55,861 bases of DNA from Bacteroidia bacterium (GTDB taxonomy: Bacteria; Bacteroidota; Bacteroidia; Bacteroidales; UBA932): NCBI GenBank assembly GCA_021153285.1, contig JAGKTT010000008.1, forward strand, positions 1-55,861, given 5' to 3'. The notes below the pieces were generated by a model. The model searched no databases. It had not been told where the DNA came from and was given only the letters and a program-made list of their open reading frames with translations. Below, one piece after another: positions 41,332-48,284 of this stretch. A program made the translations under genes and the position numbers. Each line of letters begins with the position of its first letter. The stretch's first letter is position 1.

Positions 41332-42588
41332 CTATTTATATCCGAGCTTGCGCTCGATTCTATCATTTTCTCTATCCAGACGCTCGACTTCCTTACGGAG
41401 AGCTGGGGTGATGTCTTCGCAGTGTTTATGGCATTGCATTGATCTAGAGTACATTCTGCCGATGCAGAAATTGCTGTGAGTGCATCCGCTGCAATGGTTT
41501 TCATCAGCCTGCATCTTGTTGACGAAGTCTGTGTCTTCCAGTACGGCACGGCCCATCTGAATCATCGGGAATCCCTTGCCGATAGCCTCGTCAGCACTCT
41601 TCCTGTCTGTAATTCCGCCTACGTATATGAAAGGGAAGTCCGGCATTGCTTCGCGGAATTTCAGGGCATCTTCCATAAAGAAGAGCTTCTTGAAAGGTAC
41701 GCCCGGTGCTACGATCTTTCCACCTAGCAACACTCCCAGCTTCAGCCACCATTTGCTCCAAGGAAAGTAATGTACAATAGCCTTTATCGGGAATTGTCCA
41801 CGCATAACATACTGAGGGTGACGGCTTACAAAACCTCCGGACAGTACGATTGACTCTATTCCGAGATTGCGCAGTTCCTTTGCTACTTCGATCAGTTCGT
41901 CGGTTTCCTGACCGCCCTTGAATCCGTCACGCGTGTTGAGCTTAGCGAAAAGTGCTACCTTTCCTTTTCCTGCAGCTACCGCCTTCTCCACGCACATTCT
42001 CATAAATCTCATTCGGTTTTCCAGACTTCCTCCGAATTCGTCGCGCCTTTTATTGGTATATGGTGAGAGGAACTGAGAAATCAGGTATCCGTGTCCGGCG
42101 TGAATCTCGATGGCGTCGAATCCAGCCTCAATTGCCAGTTCGACTGCCTTCCCGTATGCGTCAGCCACTTCATTGATCTGCTTCAGATTCATTTTCTGGA
42201 CGAAGGTAGGTGAGTAGAGGTTGAATCCTCTGCTGGCTCCGTACGGCATACATCCGCATATTGTCCTGTGCGACATATTTCCGCAGTGCCCAAGCTGGAT
42301 GGAAGCCTTTGCTCCCTCGGCGTGGATTGCATCTGTAAGCGCTTTCAGTTCAGGGACAATCTCTTCGCGCATCCAAAGCTGATTTTCGAAGGAAAGACCG
42401 CTCCGGCATACTGCTGCATAGGCCACAGTGGTCATTCCGATACCACCGCGTGCTACTGCTGTATGGTAGTCGAAAAGTTCCTTTGATGGTCTTTGTCCCG
42501 GGCACATAGCCTCGAAAGCCGCAGACCTGATGGTGCGGTTTTTCAGCTCTATAGGGCCGATTTTATATGGTGTGAATAATTCGCTCAT
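41332..42588 (-). CDS. NADH:flavin oxidoreductase (Old Yellow Enzyme family)
   Basis: This FMN enzyme reduces activated C=C bonds. AIEIHAGHGYLISQFLSPYTN near residue 165 (shown in part) and EFGGSLENRMRF are the family signatures, and FPFIYVGGITD is the FMN phosphate site. The 418 residues lack the large C-terminal pyridine-nucleotide domain of BaiCD/BaiH-type proteins, but a Cys cluster CSGCTHSNFC plus more Cys and His near the end could hold an iron-sulfur cluster. The start overlaps the stop of the steroid 5-alpha-reductase-like gene by one base (TAATG), so both are made together. A Delta4- or Delta1-ketosteroid substrate is inferred from that partner. Confidence 0.88.
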   Translation of the reverse strand: MSELFTPYKIGPIELKNRTIRSAAFEAMCPGQRPSKELFDYHTAVARGGIGMTTVAYAAVCRSGLSFENQLWMREEIVPELKALTDAIHAEGAKASIQLGHCGNMSHRTICGCMPYGASRGFNLYSPTFVQKMNLKQINEVADAYGKAVELAIEAGFDAIEIHAGHGYLISQFLSPYTNKRRDEFGGSLENRMRFMRMCVEKAVAAGKGKVALFAKLNTRDGFKGGQETDELIEVAKELRNLGIESIVLSGGFVSRHPQYVMRGQFPIKAIVHYFPWSKWWLKLGVLLGGKIVAPGVPFKKLFFMEDALKFREAMPDFPFIYVGGITDRKSADEAIGKGFPMIQMGRAVLEDTDFVNKMQADENHCSGCTHSNFCIGRMYSRSMQCHKHCEDITPALRKEVERLDRENDRIERKLGYK

Positions 42589-43367
42589 TACCAGATGAAA
42601 GGTATGATATGTTTTTTGTTCAATTTAGTATATTCCTCACCGAATTCCTTTTTATACTTTTCGGTCAGTGATTTTGCGCGTGGACCTAGATTCGCAAATG
42701 TCCAGACTGCGAAAAGCAGTCCTGCAGGAGACCAGGTGAGTATAGCGTAACCTATCCACTCTGTTAATTCTCCGAAATAATTCGCTGATGTCACATATTT
42801 ATAGAATCCTTTGCGAGGAATGTAATGCTTGGTGTCGCCTGGTTTGCGAAGGTGGCGGATGACGTGGTCGGAGTGGAGATTTATACCCATTCCGAGGAAG
42901 AATATTATAGTTCCGATGATGAACTGAGGACTCCGAAGCCAGTCTGTGCCGTACATTCCTGCAGGAGCTTCACGGAAAAGCCATCCTCCGATGAGATATG
43001 CATTCAATGTGTTGAATATCAGTCCCATAAGCATAATGGCAATCGGCATTGTACTCTTTCCTCTCATCATCAGCGGGAAGATGAACGATCTCTGGAAGTA
43101 ATGCAGAAGGTAGAATCCTGCCAATATGTAGAGCACTGATTTCGAATTTCCTGTCTCTGCTCCGGAAATCGCGAACTGTATTGTATAGTATAGCAGGAAG
43201 ATGAAAGCAGGAGCTTCCATCAGCACCCAGGCTGTCTTGTTGCCTATCTTCGGTCCCCAGTTCGATGTGGAGAGATAGCCGTATCCTGCTTTGAAGAAGA
43301 ACAAAGCAACGAATACTATCACGGCCATCACAGCCATACCGAGCATAATAATATAATAGGTATTCAT
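42588..43367 (-). CDS. Steroid 5-alpha-reductase (SRD5A) family membrane protein
   Basis: The 259-residue protein has six or seven hydrophobic helices. The C-terminal block YKYVTSANYFGELTEWIGYA, with the end KKHIIPFIW, is the strongest part of the animal and bacterial SRD5A signature (NADPH and steroid binding), and RGKSTMPIA resembles the cytosolic loop before the middle helices. The family reduces the C4-C5 double bond of 3-oxo-Delta4-steroids to 5-alpha products. Coupling by TAATG to an OYE gene suggests a two-reductase steroid or bile-acid module; the substrate is inference. Confidence 0.88.
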   Translation of the reverse strand: MNTYYIIMLGMAVMAVIVFVALFFFKAGYGYLSTSNWGPKIGNKTAWVLMEAPAFIFLLYYTIQFAISGAETGNSKSVLYILAGFYLLHYFQRSFIFPLMMRGKSTMPIAIMLMGLIFNTLNAYLIGGWLFREAPAGMYGTDWLRSPQFIIGTIIFFLGMGINLHSDHVIRHLRKPGDTKHYIPRKGFYKYVTSANYFGELTEWIGYAILTWSPAGLLFAVWTFANLGPRAKSLTEKYKKEFGEEYTKLNKKHIIPFIW

Positions 43368-43390
43368 AAATGAAATTCCGTTTTGACCTG

Positions 43391-43398
43391 CAAAGGTA
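43391..43398 (-). promoter_or_regulatory. -7 box for the steroid-reductase pair
   Basis: On the minus strand TACCTTTG matches TAnnTTTG, 23 nt before the SRD5A-like ATG; it is back-to-back with the box at 43430-43437. Confidence 0.5.
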
Positions 43399-43429
43399 AT
43401 GATTATTTTCGCAAGTTCGTTTTTTTACT

Positions 43430-43437
43430 TACTTTTG
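43430..43437 (+). promoter_or_regulatory. -7 box for the glutaminyl cyclotransferase gene
   Basis: TACTTTTG matches TAnnTTTG, 19 nt before the ATG at 43457. Confidence 0.5.
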
Positions 43438-43456
43438 TGACCCAAAACATTGTTTA

Positions 43457-44218
43457 ATGAGAAGAATAGTGACAGCATTCATATTATCCATTCTGTTGAT
43501 TGCCTGTGGAGAAGCTCCTTTGAAGGAGTATAGTCTGGAGGTGGTGGCAGAATATCCGCACGATGTCGAGTCTTACACACAGGGACTTTTCTTTCAGGAC
43601 GGTCAGCTTTATGAAAGTACAGGCCTTCACGGGAAGTCTACTTTCAGAAAGGTTGATATTGAGACAGGAAAAGCTTTGGAGAGACTGGATTTCGACAAGA
43701 AATATTTTGTGGAGGGATCTGTGATGTGGAAGGATAATCTGTATATTCTTACCTGGGATACAAAGACAGCATTCATCTATGATGCCGGGACTCTCGAGTA
43801 TAAATCGACCTGGAAGTATCCTCGTGAAGGCTGGGGCATCACTACAGACGGCAAGCACCTTATAGCATCGGACGGCAGTGCGAACATTTACTTTATGGAT
43901 GAGAATTTCGCACAGCAGAAGAAGATCCTGGTGACATTAGAAGGCCGTCCGGTGCGCTTCCTCAATGAATTGGAATATATTGACGGAAAGATATGGGCCA
44001 ATGTATACACGACAGATGAGATTGTGATCATAAATCCGAAGGACGGCCGTATAGAAGGTGTCATCAATTGCAAGGGCCTCTTGCCTAAGAACCTGATAAC
44101 ACCTGATACAGATGTCCTTAACGGTATTGCCTGTAATCCTGAAGATGGGAAGATATACCTGACAGGAAAGAATTGGCCTAAGCTTTATGAGGTGAAGATT
44201 GTAGAAAAGAAAAGATAA
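43457..44218 (+). CDS. Glutaminyl-peptide cyclotransferase lipoprotein
   Basis: The N-terminus MRRIVTAFILSILLIACGEA has a lipobox with Cys17, so the mature protein is lipid-anchored in the envelope. The beta-propeller-type bacterial glutamine cyclotransferase (QC) signatures are SYTQGLFFQDGQLYESTGL (about residues 38-56), EGWGITTDGKHLIASDGS and FLNELEYIDGKIWANVY. QC turns N-terminal glutamine into pyroglutamate, which in Bacteroidota is common on exported proteins after signal peptidase cleavage. 253 residues is normal. A TPP riboswitch begins within about ten bases of its stop. Confidence 0.92.
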   Translation: MRRIVTAFILSILLIACGEAPLKEYSLEVVAEYPHDVESYTQGLFFQDGQLYESTGLHGKSTFRKVDIETGKALERLDFDKKYFVEGSVMWKDNLYILTWDTKTAFIYDAGTLEYKSTWKYPREGWGITTDGKHLIASDGSANIYFMDENFAQQKKILVTLEGRPVRFLNELEYIDGKIWANVYTTDEIVIINPKDGRIEGVINCKGLLPKNLITPDTDVLNGIACNPEDGKIYLTGKNWPKLYEVKIVEKKR

Positions 44219-44224
44219 CATTCA

Positions 44225-44305
44225 GCAGGGGTGCTCCGGATACGGGGCTGAGATCATACCCATTGACCTGATCCGGATAATGCCGGCGTAGGGAAGCATA
44301 ATCTC
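44225..44305 (+). promoter_or_regulatory. TPP (thiamine diphosphate) riboswitch
   Basis: Conserved blocks are AGGGGTGCTC, GGGGCTGAGATCATACCC, GACCTGATCCGG, ATAATGCCGGCGTAGGGAA in the order and spacing of the Thi-box. The CTGAGA and GCCGGCGTAGGGAA parts are the pyrimidine- and diphosphate-sensing regions. It lies 60 nt before the TonB receptor ATG, so TPP should shut off that gene. The short sequence between it and the ATG has no clear terminator, suggesting translational control. Confidence 0.96.
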
Positions 44306-44364
44306 AAAGTATATTGAAATCATTCGGTTTCATTACTGCCCCTTGCATAAATGTACATAACATT

Positions 44365-46632
44365 ATGCGAGGTTTTTTATTTATTGCAGCGCTTTGTTCG
44401 CTGATCCCTTTCTCTGCGGCAGCCGTGGAGAAAGAAGCGACCGATGAAAAGGTCGAGAAACTTGACAGTGTAGTCGTCTCAACATCCCGTGCAGGCAAAG
44501 ATACGCCTGTGACATTCACAATGATCGGCAAGGAAGCCCTCAGCCGTACCAATCCTCTTAATTCCCTCCCGATGAACCTGGCCCTCCAGCCATCGGTAGT
44601 GTCTGTAAATGAAGGAGGTACTGGCCTCGGATATTCGAAGATGACGGTCCGCGGCTCCAAGGGATCGCAGATCAACGTCACTCTCAACGGCATCACTCTC
44701 AATGACGCTGAGTCTCAGGAGGTGTTCTGGGTCAATATACCGGCATTATCCTCAATGATTTCCAGTGTGCAGCTCCAGCGCGGTCTGGGAACATCTGCCA
44801 ATGGTGCCGGTGCCTTTGGAGCAAGCATCAATATGAGCACGGCTTCGGTAGGAGCCGATCCTTTCGGGTCGGCGGAAATGTCTGTAGGTTCATATGGAAC
44901 TTTCATAAGTACATTTGCTGCAGGCACGGGGCTTATGAGATCCGGTGTTTATTTCAATGCGGCTTATTCTCGTGGACTTACAGACGGATATATCCGTAAT
45001 GCTTATGCGGATGTGCAGTCTGCAATGGCTGTCCTCGGCTGGATGAATGAGCGTAATTCTCTTAGACTCACATATCTGATGGGTGACCAGCATACGGGAA
45101 TTACCTGGGAAGGAATCAGTCCGGAGCAATATGAATCGGACAGGCGGTACAATCCTGCAGGAGAATATTACGATCAATTCGGAAATGTACATTATTATGA
45201 TAATGAAACAGATAACTATGCACAGCATCACCTTCAGCTTAATTATACCAGAGCGTTTACAGACCGTCTGACTTGGAGTACGACATTCAATTATACCCGA
45301 GGTGACGGATATTATGAAAATTATAAGGCCGGTAAAGCTTTTTCCAAATATCTTATGGATGCTCCGGATGGAGTCGAAGAAGGAGATTTCATAACACGTG
45401 AGGCCCTGGCTAATGATTATTATGTGCTGAATTCAGATATCCGTTATTCTTCAGGACATCTGAATCTTACGGCCGGAGTGAATCTTTCCCGTTATGATGG
45501 TGACCATATCGGTAAGGTGTTGTGGAATAATGTATTTGGTGATACTTTCGACTATGATGCGCATAAATGGTATCTCAATAACGGTCTGAAACAGGAAACA
45601 AGTGCTTTTGTTCGTGGAGAAGTGCTCTGCTGTGAGGGACTTACAGCTTATGCAGATCTCCAGTACAGGGGTATATGGCTCGAAATGTCCGGTCCAGAGG
45701 ATGATGGTGTGCTGCTGGATCATAAGGATAATTGGCAGTTCTTCAATCCTCTTGCAGGATTGTCTTATCGCTGGAGTACCTCTTCCCGCGTCTATGCTTC
45801 AGCGGCGCTTGGACATCGTGAACCGGGAAGAAGTGACATCAAGGAACTGATATTGGATGCGAACAAGTCTTTGTCAGCCGGAGTAGCTTCCAGAGGAGTG
45901 GATATCCGTCCGGAGAAGATGCTGGATATCGAAGCCGGATACGAGTATGTTACAGAGAAATTGTCTCTTTCGGCCAATCTGTATATGATGGAATATTGGG
46001 ATATGCTGCTGGAGACCGGAAAACTTACAGATGTGGGTTATGCGGTCAAGGAGAATGTACCTCGCAGCTGGCGTCGCGGAATAGAACTGGCTGCTGCCTG
46101 GAAACCTCTTTCCTGGCTACAGATAGCCGGTAATATGACTTTGTCCACCAATAAGATACGTGGATATACTGCATATTACGAAATGTATGATAATATGAAT
46201 GACTGGAATTATCAAGGACAGCATCAGGTGAAGTTTGAAAATACCGACATCCTTATGTCACCGTCGCTTGTGGGTATGGCGAATGTGACTTTGAGACCTT
46301 TTGCTCTTGCTCGGAATTCTTTGAATTCTGCTTATCTGTCTATGAACGGAAAGTATGTGGGGGAACAGTATTATGACAATACTTCTTCATCCGAAAGGAT
46401 GATTCCTGCTTATTTTGTCGCAGATCTGTCGGTCGGATATGATGTGCCGTTGAAGAAATCATCTTCCCTTGACTTCAGTTTCCATCTGCAGAATCTGTTC
46501 AATAACATATACTACGCTGATGCCTGGTTGTGGAGGGCTTACTTCCGGCAGGAAAACTCTTTCTATGCTGAAACAGGAATCTACCCGCAGGCTCCGCTGA
46601 ATTTTATGATGAAGGTGTCCTGGAGGTTTTAA
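44365..46632 (+). CDS. TonB-dependent receptor for thiamine or its phosphates
   Basis: This 755-residue outer-membrane receptor has a signal peptide (MRGFLFIAALCSLIPFSAAA), a plug domain (about residues 35-150, VVVSTSRAGKDTP then MTVRGSKGSQINVTLNG) and a 22-strand-type barrel to the C-terminal MMKVSWRF. There is no SusD-like partner or carboxypeptidase-like N-terminal domain, so a vitamin rather than glycan substrate is likely. The TPP riboswitch upstream supports thiamine or TPP as substrate (established for the Bacteroides Omr1-type receptors; applied here by inference). The ATG at 44365 lies inside the longer frame from a TTG at 44314, which begins just after the riboswitch. Confidence 0.92.
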   Translation: MRGFLFIAALCSLIPFSAAAVEKEATDEKVEKLDSVVVSTSRAGKDTPVTFTMIGKEALSRTNPLNSLPMNLALQPSVVSVNEGGTGLGYSKMTVRGSKGSQINVTLNGITLNDAESQEVFWVNIPALSSMISSVQLQRGLGTSANGAGAFGASINMSTASVGADPFGSAEMSVGSYGTFISTFAAGTGLMRSGVYFNAAYSRGLTDGYIRNAYADVQSAMAVLGWMNERNSLRLTYLMGDQHTGITWEGISPEQYESDRRYNPAGEYYDQFGNVHYYDNETDNYAQHHLQLNYTRAFTDRLTWSTTFNYTRGDGYYENYKAGKAFSKYLMDAPDGVEEGDFITREALANDYYVLNSDIRYSSGHLNLTAGVNLSRYDGDHIGKVLWNNVFGDTFDYDAHKWYLNNGLKQETSAFVRGEVLCCEGLTAYADLQYRGIWLEMSGPEDDGVLLDHKDNWQFFNPLAGLSYRWSTSSRVYASAALGHREPGRSDIKELILDANKSLSAGVASRGVDIRPEKMLDIEAGYEYVTEKLSLSANLYMMEYWDMLLETGKLTDVGYAVKENVPRSWRRGIELAAAWKPLSWLQIAGNMTLSTNKIRGYTAYYEMYDNMNDWNYQGQHQVKFENTDILMSPSLVGMANVTLRPFALARNSLNSAYLSMNGKYVGEQYYDNTSSSERMIPAYFVADLSVGYDVPLKKSSSLDFSFHLQNLFNNIYYADAWLWRAYFRQENSFYAETGIYPQAPLNFMMKVSWRF

Positions 46633-46653
46633 GTGCTGCAGTCAATAAATGAT

Positions 46654-46695
46654 AAGGTCTCATAACGGCGCAATCGCTTACCGTTATGAGACCTT
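46654..46695. terminator. Bidirectional terminator after the TonB receptor
   Basis: A 15-bp perfect stem (AAGGTCTCATAACGG, 46654-46668, with its complement at 46681-46695) and a 12-nt loop sits between convergent genes, followed by TATAAG on the plus strand. Confidence 0.8.
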
Positions 46696-46719
46696 TATAA
46701 GTTTAATGATTGGCAGGAA

Positions 46720-47301
46720 CTATGACAGAAGCTTGCTGCCGTTTCTGTCTAGAGCTATCTTGTGGAATTTGTAACCCAATCGTTTCAGCTGGAGAGCTGC
46801 TCCTATACGGAACATTACCTTGACCGTGCGGGCAAAAATGTGAAACGCCTTTACTGTCTGGTGCTCTATGTGCTCGTGCTGGATGAATGTGGATGCCTTC
46901 TGCGCGCAGCAGAGCAGGATGTTCATAATCTGCTTTGCATCTACAGAATCCAGTGTAAGCCCAAGGATGTTCTGGACAATGAATTCATCCATATCATCGA
47001 ATCCGCGCGGACCGTGCAGACTTTCGTATTTTGCACTATGATGGCGTCCCCAATCCTGGTCCCACCACTGTGCAACCGCCATTCCTGCATATCCGGCACA
47101 GGCAATGGCGAACTCCGGATAGGTGTTAACCTCAGGCAGGGCTTCTGCAATGTATTCCGGAGCCCATTCCTTCCATTTCTGATCGATGTCTTCAGAGCTT
47201 AAAAGTTCTCCGTCCAGCATACCGAGGCTGGTGCACATTCTAAGAGTCTCCCGCAGAAGATTCTCTTCATAAGTTTCGTAATATTGTATATTCTCTTCCA
47301 T
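46720..47301 (-). CDS. Conserved-looking protein of unknown function
   Basis: I do not recognise this 193-residue protein. It has no signal peptide or clear transmembrane helix. The N-terminal half is acidic and helical (MEENIQYYETYEENLLRETL), the middle has AIACAGYAGMAVAQWWDQDW and RHHSAKYESLHGPRGFDD, and the C-terminus is basic (ALQLKRLGYKFHKIALDRN). The His, Trp and Cys-rich middle could be a metal or cofactor site but nothing firm can be said. It is preceded by a leader with a six-codon ORF and a terminator 22 nt before the ATG, suggesting control by attenuation. The in-frame TTG two codons upstream is not favoured. Confidence 0.82.
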   Translation of the reverse strand: MEENIQYYETYEENLLRETLRMCTSLGMLDGELLSSEDIDQKWKEWAPEYIAEALPEVNTYPEFAIACAGYAGMAVAQWWDQDWGRHHSAKYESLHGPRGFDDMDEFIVQNILGLTLDSVDAKQIMNILLCCAQKASTFIQHEHIEHQTVKAFHIFARTVKVMFRIGAALQLKRLGYKFHKIALDRNGSKLLS

Positions 47302-47322
47302 AATCAAACTTTTAAATCCAGT

Positions 47323-47352
47323 AAAAAATCCCGCATCACTGCGGGATTTTTT
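47323..47352 (-). terminator. Attenuator-type terminator before the unknown gene
   Basis: On the minus strand AAAAAATCCCGCA pairs with TGCGGGATTTTTT (13 bp, loop of four) and ends 22 nt before the ATG at 47301. An upstream ATCCCG (within 47384-47390) could pair instead with the CGGGAT of the 3' arm, forming a competing hairpin. Confidence 0.75.
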
Positions 47353-47405
47353 GGTTAGTTAGTAGTGTAGTGTATTTCCCTTTCGGGATGATTAATTATT
47401 AGTGG

Positions 47406-47426
47406 TTAGAAACGTCTGATTGACAT
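47406..47426 (-). CDS. Candidate six-codon leader peptide MSIRRF
   Basis: On the minus strand ATG TCA ATC AGA CGT TTC TAA encodes MSIRRF and stop, about 14 nt after the expected transcription start from the box at 47446-47453. It precedes the CCCGAAAGGG hairpin and the terminator at 47323-47352. The arrangement promoter - short ORF - alternative hairpins - terminator - gene is that of a translation-coupled attenuator. Two arginine codons in a row could make arginine supply or a ribosome-targeting compound the signal (inference). Confidence 0.45.
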   Translation of the reverse strand: MSIRRF

Positions 47427-47445
47427 TAAATCGTTATGTCGAATG

Positions 47446-47476
47446 CAAATTTAGATAATAAATCGATATTTGCAAA
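47446..47476 (-). promoter_or_regulatory. Bacteroidota-type promoter of the attenuator leader
   Basis: The -7 box TAAATTTG (47446-47453) and -33 TTTG (47473-47476) are 19 nt apart, the same spacing as at the BASS promoter. It lies 36 nt past the trmD stop, on the same strand. Confidence 0.65.
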
Positions 47477-47488
47477 CAAATTCTACTT

Positions 47489-48166
47489 TTATTCTTTCAA
47501 AAGGTCCGGACGAAGCAGTTTTGTACGCTCAATGGCCTGCTCATCCTGCCATTGCCTTATCAGTTTAGGATTTCCGCTCAACAGAACTTCCGGTACTTTC
47601 CAGCCATTGAACTCAGCCGGACGAGTGTAGACAGGAGGGGATACGAGACCGTCCTGAAAACTGTCGCTCAGAGCTGAAGTCTCGTCAGACAATGCACCGG
47701 GAATCAGCCTGATGATCGAATCTGCAAGGATTGCGGCAGGAAGTTCTCCGCCGCTGAGCACATAGTCTCCGCAAGATATTTCTCTTGTTACGAGATGTTC
47801 CCTGATACGATGGTCGATACCTTTATAGTGTCCGCAGAGGATGATTATGTTTTCCTTGAGCGAAAGTTCGTTGGAAATTCCCTGATTGAGAATCTCTCCG
47901 TCAGGTGACATAAAGATGACCTCGTCATAGTCTCTTTCTGCCTTAAGCTCCTGTATCATATTATATACCGGCTCAAGCATAATTACCATTCCTGCATCTC
48001 CGCCATAGCTGTAGTCATCTACCTGCTGACGTGGTCCCTTGCCGTATTTTCTGAGATTATGTATATGTATTTCTACCAGTCCTTTCTTGATGGCGCGACC
48101 TACAATCGAATGACTGAGAGGGCTTTCGAGAAGCTCCGGAACTACGGTTATGATGTCAATTCGCAT
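47489..48166 (-). CDS. trmD: tRNA (guanine-37-N1)-methyltransferase
   Basis: TrmD is a dimeric knotted (SPOUT) enzyme that methylates G37 of several tRNAs to prevent frameshifting. MRIDIITVVPELLESPLSHS is the standard start; the SAM-binding knot is IILCGHYKGIDHRI and SCGDYVLSGGELPA; SPPVYTRPAEFNGWKVPEVL is the conserved C-terminal piece. 225 residues is normal. It is divergent from the DUF349 gene and, unusually, is not beside rimM, rpsP or rplS. Confidence 0.97.
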   Translation of the reverse strand: MRIDIITVVPELLESPLSHSIVGRAIKKGLVEIHIHNLRKYGKGPRQQVDDYSYGGDAGMVIMLEPVYNMIQELKAERDYDEVIFMSPDGEILNQGISNELSLKENIIILCGHYKGIDHRIREHLVTREISCGDYVLSGGELPAAILADSIIRLIPGALSDETSALSDSFQDGLVSPPVYTRPAEFNGWKVPEVLLSGNPKLIRQWQDEQAIERTKLLRPDLLKE

Positions 48167-48198
48167 AGTTGTTTAGTGATATAAGATATTTAGTTTTG

Positions 48199-48206
48199 CA
48201 AAAATA
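48199..48206 (-). promoter_or_regulatory. -7 box for trmD
   Basis: On the minus strand TATTTTTG matches TAnnTTTG, 32 nt before the trmD ATG; it is back-to-back with 48239-48246. Confidence 0.45.
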
Positions 48207-48238
48207 ATATTTTGATGCGAGTTTTACTAAAAAAATGG

Positions 48239-48246
48239 TATATTTG
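48239..48246 (+). promoter_or_regulatory. -7 box for the DUF349 gene
   Basis: TATATTTG matches TAnnTTTG, 38 nt before the ATG at 48285. Confidence 0.5.
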
Positions 48247-48284
48247 CCACTTGTATGAAATTTAACTAAATAAACTCCATTATT

